From an uncultured Lachnospiraceae bacterium (GTDB taxonomy: Bacteria; Bacillota; Clostridia; Lachnospirales; Lachnospiraceae): DNA of 9,862 nucleotides. Below the pieces are notes generated by a model that saw only the letters and a program-made list of their open reading frames with translations, was not told the DNA's origin and did no database searches. The first letter of the stretch is position 1; each line of letters begins with the position of its first letter. The stretch is taken from positions 1 through 9,862 of the forward strand of contig CAMWOK010000089.1 of the NCBI GenBank assembly GCA_947175845.1, read 5' to 3'. Positions 1 to 7,539 of the stretch are shown piece after piece. Made by a program: the position numbers and the translations under genes.

Positions 1-374
1 CCCCCGTCCGCATCTTTTGAGGGCGCAGAATCTCTGTTTGTGCTGCCGGAACTTCCTGCATGATTCTCCGGCTTCAAACCGCGTTGTTCGGTCTCAAAAT
101 CGGTGCTTCTCTCCTGTATCAATGCGCGCTCTGACCCTGGTTTCAAGGCAGCCTGCCCCCGCTGCACCGACGCTGCGGCAGGGCGTTTTGTGTCCTTTGC
201 GGCGCAGATCTCCAGCGCTGTCTGATAGGCATTGTACAGCACCTGAAACGCCTCCGGGTCCTCCTCCGGATGGCAGTGCTTTACGGCCTTTGCGTAGGCT
301 TTTTTCACTTCTCTCCTGTCTGTGGTCGGGGCAGTCCCCAGCACCTCCCAGATATCGCGCGCTCTAGTACTCAT
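1..374 (-). CDS. J-domain co-chaperone for the adjacent HscC-type Hsp70 (partial, C-terminus beyond window)
   Basis: This gene encodes an N-terminal J-like domain (roughly residues 5-60) that should stimulate the ATPase of the neighbouring Hsp70. Seen: a tryptophan-containing first helix (DIWEVLG), a basic second helix (REVKKAYAKAVKHC), then HPEEDPEAF and the third helix (VLYNAYQTALE). The canonical HPD tripeptide is HPE here, and the loop between helices II and III is very short. That resembles, from memory, the E. coli HscC partners DjlB/DjlC rather than DnaJ. After about residue 65 the chain becomes polar and low in hydrophobics, like a linker. The ATG at 372-374 overlaps the end of hscC by 11 bp, and a GAGGAG motif lies 9 bases upstream inside hscC, so translation is probably coupled. 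Only the first 124 codons are present. The J-like assignment is firm, and partnership with HscC is inferred from the overlap. Confidence 0.82.
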   Translation of the reverse strand, partial: MSTRARDIWEVLGTAPTTDRREVKKAYAKAVKHCHPEEDPEAFQVLYNAYQTALEICAAKDTKRPAAASVQRGQAALKPGSERALIQERSTDFETEQRGLKPENHAGSSGSTNRDSAPSKDADG

Positions 375-2052
375 CAAGAAACTCCTCAAACCGGTCAAAC
401 ATTGCCGTAATCTGCTGGCGCATCACAAGCTTTGCGTGCTTGTCGTTCACCGACATGGCGTACTCGTACTCGCGCATGACACGCATGATACGGTCCCTGT
501 TTATTCCTTTCAGTTCCTGGTAGAGACGGTTTCCCCGCGCCAGAAGCAGCCGGTCCCGCTCGTCCCCCTCGAAGTCTGACCGGTATTTTTTCAGCTCCTC
601 TACCTTCCTGGCAAGCTCCTTGTCCGAGAGATTCATCCCCTCACTCCTGAATATGACCTGCTTTTTGTTGGTGCTCTGATTGTCCTCAACATCCACGACA
701 AGGATGCCGTTGATGTCGTACGAAAACGTTACATTGACGGACGCCTGCCCCGACCCGACCGGCGCAATCGGAATCGAGACGGCACCCAGGCAGAGGTTTT
801 CCGCGCAGTTAAACGACTCTCCCTGGTAGATTTTAAAATCAATCTGTCTCTGTCGGTCCTCCACGTTCGTGTACACCCCGGTGCGCGAGATGGGCAGCAC
901 ACTGTTGCGCTCTATCAGAGGCGACATGTTCGGCTGACTGCCTCCCGGATTGTATACTCCGACACCCAGCGTAAAGGGGCAGATATCGGTCAGAAGCATG
1001 TCGCGTATCTCCTCTTTGCGCGCCTTGATGCCCGCATAAATCCCGGCCCCCAGCGCAATCACTTCGTCGGGGGAGCCAATCGTGCACGGCTTTTTGCCGA
1101 GCAGATTCTGCAAAAAATAGGACACAACCGGCATCTTGCTCGAACCGCCCGCCAGAATAATCTCGCTGATGTCCTCCACATGGTAGCCGCTGTCCCGCAG
1201 GGCGTGCCGCACGGCCTTCTCCATCCGGTCAAACAGCGCGCCGCAGCTCTTGATCAGGACTTCGCTGTTAAGTATGACCGCCTTGTCCTCCCCCTCGATA
1301 TCCATATGTATAAAGGTTGTCTCCTGCTCCGACAGCTCCCTTTTTGCCTTCTCCGCAAGGCGCCTTAAGGTCGCCTGCTTCTGCGGCGGCAGCTGCTCCA
1401 TCTCAATGTTGTGGCTTGCGCAGAAGTGTTGCGCTATCTTTGCGTCAAAGTCATTTCCGCCGAGATGGTTGTCGCCGCTCACCGCCACGATCTCGATCAC
1501 GTTATTGAAATAGTCGACCACCGAGACGTCGAGTGTGCCGCCGCCAAAGTCAAACACGAGGTAAACCTGCTCCTCCTCCTCGCTCATCATACTGCTGGCA
1601 AGCGCTGCGGCGGACGGCTCGTTCACCAGACGCTCCACATGGATTCCGGCCAGTTTGCCCGCCTCGAGCGTCGCCGCGCGCTGGTGGTTGTTAAAGTACG
1701 CAGGCACGCTGATGACCGCCTCAGTCACCTCCTCGCCGAGATACCGCTCTGCGTCCTGCTTAAGCTGGCGCAGGACAAACGCCGAGAGCTCCTGCGGCGT
1801 GAACTCCCTCCCCGCCAGGCAGTACACTTTCTGGCTTCCCATAAAACGCTTGAAGGACGCCGCCGTCACTTCCGGGTTTGTCACCAGGCGCTCCCTGGCG
1901 ACCGCTCCCACAACGACCTCCCCGCTGCCCTCAAAGCTCACAACACTCGGCGTGAGATACTCCCCGAGGCTGTTTGGTATCAGCTCTGCGCCGCCGTCTC
2001 GGTACACGCCGGCAAGGCTGTTGGTTGTTCCCAGATCAATTCCTATTATCAT
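364..2052 (-). CDS. hscC: HscC-type Hsp70 family chaperone
   Basis: A cytosolic ATP-dependent Hsp70 of 562 residues. The three Hsp70 signatures are present: IDLGTTNS at 5-12, FDFGGGTLDVSV at 167-178, and IILAGGSSKMPVV at 298-310. The interdomain linker and start of the substrate domain (LLTDICPFTLGVGV, about 353-366) and the segment with IERN and YQGES match E. coli HscC closely from memory, better than DnaK. The length also fits HscC (about 556) rather than DnaK (about 640), and no long acidic C-terminal tail is present. The start is set at the ATG at 2050-2052 because a strong GGGAGGAGGG Shine-Dalgarno sits just upstream. The GTG at 2068-2070 would place that ribosome site inside the coding region. 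It lies 66 bp after nrtR and overlaps the J-protein gene by 11 bp. HscC clients are poorly known, so no substrate is proposed. Confidence 0.9.
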   Translation of the reverse strand: MIIGIDLGTTNSLAGVYRDGGAELIPNSLGEYLTPSVVSFEGSGEVVVGAVARERLVTNPEVTAASFKRFMGSQKVYCLAGREFTPQELSAFVLRQLKQDAERYLGEEVTEAVISVPAYFNNHQRAATLEAGKLAGIHVERLVNEPSAAALASSMMSEEEEQVYLVFDFGGGTLDVSVVDYFNNVIEIVAVSGDNHLGGNDFDAKIAQHFCASHNIEMEQLPPQKQATLRRLAEKAKRELSEQETTFIHMDIEGEDKAVILNSEVLIKSCGALFDRMEKAVRHALRDSGYHVEDISEIILAGGSSKMPVVSYFLQNLLGKKPCTIGSPDEVIALGAGIYAGIKARKEEIRDMLLTDICPFTLGVGVYNPGGSQPNMSPLIERNSVLPISRTGVYTNVEDRQRQIDFKIYQGESFNCAENLCLGAVSIPIAPVGSGQASVNVTFSYDINGILVVDVEDNQSTNKKQVIFRSEGMNLSDKELARKVEELKKYRSDFEGDERDRLLLARGNRLYQELKGINRDRIMRVMREYEYAMSVNDKHAKLVMRQQITAMFDRFEEFLDEY

Positions 2053-2118
2053 AGCTTTCCCTCCTCCCACGGCAGTTCTGATCCACCCGCAGACAGACCG
2101 GATCGAAAACTGGATAAA

Positions 2119-3063
2119 TCACCGGTAAAAACGTTCCAGGTTTCTGACATACGCCTTCGCCGGCCGGTGCCCGCCGTTTAGCACCTGTGTGTCCGTCTCG
2201 CGCACATACTCGTTGACCTTGCGCCTGAAATTGGGTTTAATCAGCTCCTGGCCGGAGATGAGCTCCACCGCTTCCTGCAGATCCGTCAGCGTAAACTGCT
2301 CCGGCATAAAGTCAAACGCGATCCGGATGTCACTGTCGAGCATACGCTGAAGACGGTTAAACGCCCCGGTGACAATCCGCGCATGGTCGAAGGCGATCCC
2401 CTGTGACCGCACAATCTCATAGGTGATAATCTCATGGTGATCGCGGTATTCAATATGTTCCCTCACAACGGCGAAAAGCGTGATCCTCTCCTCCGATTCC
2501 TCCCCGCAGACGCTGCGCACGAGCGTCAGCTCGTAGTCGTTGTCGCAGGTAATCTCGTTTCCCTGCTCCCGCCTGTGCTCCGCCTGCTTCTGCACGGTGA
2601 TGTCAAACCATCCTGCCTCCCCCGCGTCGCCGCCTGCCTCGAGGCGTCCGTCCGCAAGGTCGTCCTCGTTGAGCACCGCGATGAAGGACTGCGATACAAT
2701 CCATCCTCTGGGATCGCGACCGCTGTCGCTGAACACATCACAAAGAGACAGATATGCCTTATCTGTCCCTGTCTCCTCCTTCAGCTCGCGTCTTGCCGTC
2801 TGCTGTATCGTCTCGTTTTTCTGCATAAAGCCGCCTGGCAGCGCCCACTCCCCGCAAAAGGGCTGCTTTGCGCGCCGAACCATCAAAAGCCGCAGCGTCT
2901 TTTCGGGCAGCCGGCGGTAGTCCGCGTCCTCCGACAGCTTTCTGCCGACAGAGAAGACGGCGATGTCCGCCGCGATGGACGGGCGGTCGTATCGGCTGAT
3001 GTCATACCCCGCCAGAAATTCCCTGTCAGCGCTTTCGTATTCTTTTGTCCCACTCATTGTCAT
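2119..3063 (-). CDS. nrtR: NrtR-type NAD metabolism regulator (Nudix domain plus winged helix)
   Basis: A predicted transcriptional repressor of NAD biosynthesis, 314 residues. The N-terminal Nudix fold spans about 25-155. Its Nudix box at 78-100 is essentially intact (G78, E84, R92, E93, E96, E97, G99), with only the last hydrophobic position replaced by Thr100. Family hallmarks follow in order: RDPRG at 117-120 and just before, AFDHARI at 224-230, FTLTDLQ at 257-263, and NFRRKV at 278-283. The last two belong to the C-terminal winged helix-turn-helix. The protein is longer than typical NrtR (about 230-240) because of roughly 65 extra residues at about 156-222. It is 25 bp downstream of nadE and is the last NAD gene of the operon. 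The ATG at 3055-3057 is an alternative start two codons in, and the ribosome site does not decide between them. NrtR proteins are known to respond to ADP-ribose. The intact Nudix box leaves hydrolase activity possible. Confidence 0.88.
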   Translation of the reverse strand: MTMSGTKEYESADREFLAGYDISRYDRPSIAADIAVFSVGRKLSEDADYRRLPEKTLRLLMVRRAKQPFCGEWALPGGFMQKNETIQQTARRELKEETGTDKAYLSLCDVFSDSGRDPRGWIVSQSFIAVLNEDDLADGRLEAGGDAGEAGWFDITVQKQAEHRREQGNEITCDNDYELTLVRSVCGEESEERITLFAVVREHIEYRDHHEIITYEIVRSQGIAFDHARIVTGAFNRLQRMLDSDIRIAFDFMPEQFTLTDLQEAVELISGQELIKPNFRRKVNEYVRETDTQVLNGGHRPAKAYVRNLERFYR

Positions 3064-3088
3064 CCATCCCTGCCTGTCATTCTTTTCC

Positions 3089-5041
3089 TCACTCTGTAAA
3101 TTCCTCCGGCTCGATTTCCGCGGGCAGACGCAAGTCCCCGCGCGGGCTGACGGACACCGAACCCACCTTCACGCCGTCAGGCATACAGTTGCGCTTGAAC
3201 TGCTGCCGGAAGAAGCGGGTGTAAAACACATTCAGCCACTTCTTGATCTCCTCGTCGCTGAACTTGTACGCGCTGCTTCGGCGGACAGCCTCCTGGCACA
3301 TGGCAAAAATCTCTTCCGGCGCCATGCCGTACCGCAGTGTATAGTACAGGAAAAAGTCATGCAGAATGTAGGAGCCGACCGTCTCCTCGGTCTTCTGCGC
3401 GATCGTGCCGTCGGCGTTGGGCGGAAGCAGCTCCGGGCTCACCGGCGTGTCGATAATGTCCTCTATCACTTTACGCATGCCGCCAAACCCATTTTCGTCC
3501 ATAAAGTGGCCGACCTCGTCCACCAGTGTGCGCACCAGCGTCTTTGGAATGCTCGTGTTGACCGCGTACATGCTCATGTGATCGCCGTTGTACGTGCACC
3601 AGCCAAGCGCCAGCTCCGACAAATCCCCGGTCCCTATGACAAAACCACCCTCCTTGTTTGCCACGTCCATCAGAATCTGCGTGCGCTCCCGCGCCTGGCA
3701 GTTCTCATAGGTGACGTCGTGCACATTCTCGTCGTGGCCGATATCCTGAAAATGCCGCCTGACCGACTCGGCGATGCTGATTTCCCGCATCGTGCAGCCA
3801 AGGTACTTCATCAGTTCCACGGAATTGTTTCTGGTGCGGTCCGTCGTGCCAAATCCCGGCATGGTGATGCCCGTCACCGCCGTCTGCGCAAGGCCCAGAT
3901 TCCTGACCGCCTGCGCGGACACCAGCAGCGCGAGCGTCGAGTCGAGACCTCCGGAGACGCCGACCACAACGCATTTGCTCCTGGTCGCCGCGATGCGCCT
4001 TGCGAGTGCAGTGACCTGCATCTGGAAGATCTCAAGGCAGCGCTCCCTGCGGTTCTTTGCGGGAACAAACGGCGTGATGGAGAGCTTTGCGAGCAGCTCC
4101 TTTTTCTCCATCAGCGGCTTGTCGCACGCGATCCTCTGATAACAGCGCTGCGAAAAACTGTTTTTGCAGTCGGAAAAGGTCTTGTTGGCGATTCGATCAT
4201 GGCGGATCTTGGTGAGGTTAAAATCCTTTATCAGCACAGTGTCGCTAAACGGCTTCCCCTCCCCGAGCAGTTTTCCGTTTTCATACATCAGCGCATGTCC
4301 GCTAAACACCAGATCCGACGTGGATTCATACTGTCCTGCGGACACGTACACATAGCCGCAGATGCAGCCCGCAGACGCAGCGCCCAGCATATTCTTGCGG
4401 TACTGCGCCTTTCCGATCAGCTCGTTGGATGCGGAGAGATTGACGATAATCTCCGCGCCGCTTGTCGCGAGCAGCCTGCCCGGCGAGACGGGCGCCCACG
4501 CGTCCTCACAGATTTCGACACCGACACAGACCTTTTCGTCCGTGCCGATCTCGAGGAGGATGTTGTTGCCAAACGTGGTCGTGATAGTCTCTGCGCCACA
4601 GGCAATCCCAAGCGTCTCCGCGTCCCGCTCGCCGGCGCAAAACCACCTTTTTTCATAAAATTCCCCATAGTTTGGCAGATAGGTCTTGGGCACCACCGCA
4701 ATCAGCCTGCCGTTGTGAATCAGCGCGGCACAGTTAAACAGCTCGCCCTCCTTCTCAAGCGGGACGCCGACCACGAGCACCGCACTGTTTGCACCGCAGT
4801 TCTTCGTGTGCATGACCAGATCGCAAAGCCCTCTGCGCGCCATGTCCAGCAGGTTCCGGTTGTTGAACAGATCGGCGCAGGTGTAACCGGTCAGCGAAAG
4901 CTCCGGTGTCACGACAATGTCAGCCTGCCCTGCAAGGCTGTCGTACACCCTGCGTATCTCCTGGCAGTTTTTTGCCACATTTCCAATATGGACGCGCGGC
5001 GCGACGGCCGCTGCCCGAAACAATTTCAGTGTATTTTCCAT
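3089..5041 (-). CDS. nadE: Glutamine-dependent NAD+ synthetase
   Basis: Catalyses the last step of NAD synthesis, ATP-dependent amidation of nicotinic acid adenine dinucleotide, with ammonia taken from glutamine. The 650-residue protein has both expected parts. An N-terminal nitrilase-type glutaminase (about 5-285) carries the triad E47 (TPELSLTGY), K119 (VPKTYLPNYGEF) and C178 (EICEDAW). A C-terminal synthetase (about 335-650) carries the ATP pyrophosphatase P-loop SGGLDS at 363-368, and the segments GTGDLSELALGW and NTSIPKTLVR are also intact. The start is uncertain. The frame stays open to an ATG at 5123-5125 that overlaps the nadV stop (TGATG). I chose the ATG at 5039-5041 because the next residues fit the family N-terminus and the upstream 28 codons include a perfect hairpin. 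The ATG at 5051-5053 is also possible. No candidate has an ideal ribosome site. It is cotranscribed with nadV upstream and nrtR downstream. Confidence 0.93.
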   Translation of the reverse strand: MENTLKLFRAAAVAPRVHIGNVAKNCQEIRRVYDSLAGQADIVVTPELSLTGYTCADLFNNRNLLDMARRGLCDLVMHTKNCGANSAVLVVGVPLEKEGELFNCAALIHNGRLIAVVPKTYLPNYGEFYEKRWFCAGERDAETLGIACGAETITTTFGNNILLEIGTDEKVCVGVEICEDAWAPVSPGRLLATSGAEIIVNLSASNELIGKAQYRKNMLGAASAGCICGYVYVSAGQYESTSDLVFSGHALMYENGKLLGEGKPFSDTVLIKDFNLTKIRHDRIANKTFSDCKNSFSQRCYQRIACDKPLMEKKELLAKLSITPFVPAKNRRERCLEIFQMQVTALARRIAATRSKCVVVGVSGGLDSTLALLVSAQAVRNLGLAQTAVTGITMPGFGTTDRTRNNSVELMKYLGCTMREISIAESVRRHFQDIGHDENVHDVTYENCQARERTQILMDVANKEGGFVIGTGDLSELALGWCTYNGDHMSMYAVNTSIPKTLVRTLVDEVGHFMDENGFGGMRKVIEDIIDTPVSPELLPPNADGTIAQKTEETVGSYILHDFFLYYTLRYGMAPEEIFAMCQEAVRRSSAYKFSDEEIKKWLNVFYTRFFRQQFKRNCMPDGVKVGSVSVSPRGDLRLPAEIEPEEFTE

Positions 5042-5070
5042 GTTCGTTTCCATTCCTTTTTCATTGCTGT

Positions 5071-5098
5071 GATGCAGACAGTCCGTCTGCATCTTTTT
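5071..5098. other. Perfect 9-bp hairpin between nadV and nadE
   Basis: GATGCAGAC (5071-5079) and GTCTGCATC (5085-5093) are exact reverse complements separated by five bases. On the plus strand the hairpin is followed by TTTTT (5094-5098), so it has the form of an intrinsic terminator pointing against the operon. On the minus (sense) strand there is no T tract after it. It lies in the 83-bp nadV-nadE gap, about 30 bases upstream of the chosen nadE start. It could stabilise or process the message, weaken nadE translation, or stop antisense transcription. Which of these applies cannot be told from sequence. Confidence 0.5.
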
Positions 5099-5124
5099 CC
5101 ACATCAGCCGCCCGCAGCTCTCCA

Positions 5125-6654
5125 TCAGCTCCGCAAGGCTGTCTGTATTGTATCCCCGGCACCTCCAAAATGATTCTCATGAAGCCGCGCCCGGATTTGC
5201 GCGAGCGTCTGTTCCTTCACAAGCACGCCGTCCCGAAAGACAACCTCGAGCAGATTCTCCTCTTGTGCATTGCATGTAATGCCTGCAATGCTCTCGCTGG
5301 TCAATCCGTCCTCAAACGCCAGACTGCCGTTTTTGTCGCGGTACACGCGGCACAGTCCACGCTGGCTCTTCTTGAAGCCGCCGTCTTTCGGGTTCTTGAA
5401 AATAGGAACGGGTTTGCCGTCCACCTCGCAGTAGGTCGCCTTGATACAGCAGCTGAATGTGTCTCTTGTAAACGGCTTGAGCATGCCGTCCTCCTCGACG
5501 CACTGCATGCTGAAGCTTCCCACGCCCAGCGCGACATTGCTGCACGCAAATCCGTTTTCCGTCAGAATCCTGTAAATCTCCCCACAGCGCTGTATGGTAA
5601 TGCTGTCGCCGTAGATTGCCTTGACGTGCGGGTCGAGCACCCTGTACCCTTTAGCGTTGACGGTTCCGCCAAAAATATCCCACAGTCTGAACACTGTTTT
5701 CGTCACGACCTCCACACAGTCTCCGCTGTCGCCGCGCATCAGCATACAGCCGTTGTGCGCCATGATTTCCTTTCTCAGCTGTGGCAGGATGTTGTCAATG
5801 ACGTTCCAGTAATCGTAGGAATCGAGCACCGCCGAAAAGCTGGTGTCTGGATAAATCTCCGTCAGCAGCCTGCGAAGAAGGGTTATCTCATCGCCGTCCA
5901 CCGCGTAATTGCTGCACATCACAGAGTGCTCCGTGCTGACCGCACCGAGGGCGACAGGCTCCTTCGTGCAGTCACAGCAGTACATTTGTTCCAGAAACGG
6001 TATCACCGGAACAGTCGCCGTGTTCAGAAAAGAGAGGCACCAGCCTGCGCTGGACTTCACGGCTGACTGCAGGCTTTCCTGCCCGCGGAACGAAAAGTCG
6101 CCGAGCGCCTTCTCCCTGGGTATGTCATCCTCCACCGAGAGCGCGTAATATTTGTCGACAATCTCCCTGTAAGCCGCACCGACCGTCGCGCTGATCATGG
6201 GATGCCACAGCTCCGCGCTGATGAGGGATTCGAGCGCCTGCGGAAGCCACGCAAACTCCGGGTGCGTGTTGCCAATCTCGAACATGGGCACATGCATAGG
6301 CACTCTGGTCCCCTCGGGAAGCGCCTTAATCTCAATCGGAAGATAGCCCAGCTGATGCAGCTTTCTGATCTTTTCGCTGCTGCAGACATCCCTGCCGAGC
6401 GCTGCGCCGAGCACCCTGTCGTACTCCCCGACAACCGCCTCGAGCGGCTGTGCAAAAAATTCCGCTTCAAAATATTCTATCAGATAGGTCTTGATAAATG
6501 CCTGCAGCCCAAACATCACCACTGTATCCCACATATCCACTCGGCTCATGCGCGGCGTGAAATAGGAGACGGACTTCTGTATCTTTTCGGGCAGCATATC
6601 GGAGTGAACTGCCTTGTAAAAATCGATCAACAGCATCGGATTTGTCTTTTTCAT
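5125..6654 (-). CDS. nadV: NAMPT/NadV-family nicotinamide phosphoribosyltransferase
   Basis: A 509-residue type II phosphoribosyltransferase of the NAMPT family. The expected reaction is nicotinamide plus PRPP to NMN plus pyrophosphate. Active-site equivalents of the human enzyme can be read: Y13 in LIDFYK, R163 (human R196), D186 in GDFSFRG (human D219, associated with preference for nicotinamide over nicotinate), H243 in TEHSVM (human H247), D278 in DSYDYWN (D279), R307 and D309 in MRGDSGD (R311/D313), and G349-D350 in YGDS (G353/D354). The start ATG at 6652-6654 has GGAGG seven bases upstream, and an ATG nine codons earlier lacks this support. The gene is 16 bp downstream of the Prs-like gene, so the two are tightly paired. 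Databases often label relatives as nicotinate phosphoribosyltransferase. The retained Asp argues for nicotinamide. A NARP1-type reaction using pyrophosphorylated ADP-ribose cannot be excluded. Confidence 0.88.
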   Translation of the reverse strand: MKKTNPMLLIDFYKAVHSDMLPEKIQKSVSYFTPRMSRVDMWDTVVMFGLQAFIKTYLIEYFEAEFFAQPLEAVVGEYDRVLGAALGRDVCSSEKIRKLHQLGYLPIEIKALPEGTRVPMHVPMFEIGNTHPEFAWLPQALESLISAELWHPMISATVGAAYREIVDKYYALSVEDDIPREKALGDFSFRGQESLQSAVKSSAGWCLSFLNTATVPVIPFLEQMYCCDCTKEPVALGAVSTEHSVMCSNYAVDGDEITLLRRLLTEIYPDTSFSAVLDSYDYWNVIDNILPQLRKEIMAHNGCMLMRGDSGDCVEVVTKTVFRLWDIFGGTVNAKGYRVLDPHVKAIYGDSITIQRCGEIYRILTENGFACSNVALGVGSFSMQCVEEDGMLKPFTRDTFSCCIKATYCEVDGKPVPIFKNPKDGGFKKSQRGLCRVYRDKNGSLAFEDGLTSESIAGITCNAQEENLLEVVFRDGVLVKEQTLAQIRARLHENHFGGAGDTIQTALRS

Positions 6655-6670
6655 CTTGATCCCTCCGTTC

Positions 6671-7507
6671 CTAAACCTCAAACACCTTAAATTTCTGGTC
6701 TTCCCTGTCCCTGAAAATACTGTCTGTCGTGTAAATCTGCCGGATGTGGCTGCACGCGCACAGCTTTCCCCTGCGCGCAGAGTCCTCGCAGTGACTCACA
6801 AACAGATAGATGTCTTTTGCCCCGAGCGCCGCAAGCGCCTCCGCCGACCGGATGAACGTGCCCCCGTACGAGCAGATATCATCCACAATCAGCACATCGT
6901 TTCCCGCAATCCGCTCCGTCTCGCCCGCGACGGACAGGCTCCTGATCGCGCCGGTGTTCCAGTCGCGCTGCTTGATGCCGAAGCAGTACGGCAGCGCTGT
7001 CATGCCGCTGTAGCGCTTCCCTGCGCCCTCGTCGGGATAGAACATCAGCGGCTTCTTTCCTGTGTTCTGCTCGATCGTTGCTATCACGCGCTCAATGTAC
7101 GGCTGCGGCGTGGACTGTCTTACCCGGTCAATCAGCGCCAGACTGACATTGGAGTGCGCGTCGAGCACCCGCACTTCAGCAAATCCCAGACTGTTTATCA
7201 GTTCTGCGAAATATTTGAGCGTGAACACATCCTCCGCATTGTTTACCCTGTCCTGCCTGGCATTTGGAAGGTAGGGCATGTCAAGTATGATCCTGCAATA
7301 TCCCGCCGCCTGTAGATGCCTTGTTAGGAAGTAGACGGCAAGCAGCTCCTCGTTGTTCTCATAGTTCCACTTGATGACGATCTCTTTCTTATCAGAATTT
7401 GCAGATCCGTTCCCGTCACACCCCTCATTTACCAGCACTTTTTTCAGCAAAAGCGTCCCGTCGGGGAAATGATCGAGCGCGACTGTCCTGTTGTTTATCC
7501 TTATCAT
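6671..7507 (-). CDS. Short divergent ribose-phosphate pyrophosphokinase (PRPP synthetase)-like protein
   Basis: A 278-residue relative of PRPP synthetase, which transfers pyrophosphate from ATP to ribose 5-phosphate. Seen: FPDG at 14-17, MPYLPNARQDR at 77-87 (canonical PYYGYARQDR), LDAHS at 115-119, YPDEGAGKRY at 157-166, and the phosphoribosyl-binding motif VDDICSYGGTF at 208-218. The canonical motif reads VDDxIDT[A/G]GT, so the D-T of the 5'-phosphate loop is replaced by S-Y. It is about 35 residues shorter than bacterial PrsA (about 315), with a shortened C-terminus, and lacks the KxRxRxPI-type segment after ARQDR. The start ATG at 7505-7507 has GAGGAGG six bases upstream. Proteins of this type are known next to nadV in bacteria and phages. 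The expected role is supplying PRPP to the adjacent transferase. The altered loop suggests that another substrate, such as ADP-ribose, should be considered. Confidence 0.82.
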   Translation of the reverse strand: MIRINNRTVALDHFPDGTLLLKKVLVNEGCDGNGSANSDKKEIVIKWNYENNEELLAVYFLTRHLQAAGYCRIILDMPYLPNARQDRVNNAEDVFTLKYFAELINSLGFAEVRVLDAHSNVSLALIDRVRQSTPQPYIERVIATIEQNTGKKPLMFYPDEGAGKRYSGMTALPYCFGIKQRDWNTGAIRSLSVAGETERIAGNDVLIVDDICSYGGTFIRSAEALAALGAKDIYLFVSHCEDSARRGKLCACSHIRQIYTTDSIFRDREDQKFKVFEV

Positions 7508-7539
7508 AGAACGCCTCCTCTCTGCAGCGACACCCCAAA

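Noticed and set aside
17..367. A plus-strand 116-codon frame at the left edge
   Set aside because: It is antisense to the J-domain gene, which has clear helix II/III motifs and a coupled start.
2053..2070. The GTG start of hscC at 2068-2070
   Set aside because: The Shine-Dalgarno would fall within the coding region, and the ATG at 2050-2052 gives the standard Hsp70 N-terminus.
2963..5173. A 736-codon open frame on the plus strand, and similar long plus-strand frames at 1411-2181, 4906-6066 and 8751-9449
   Set aside because: They are antisense to well-supported genes, show no recognisable domains, and have a biased Arg/His/Ala composition typical of the complement of GC-rich coding sequence.
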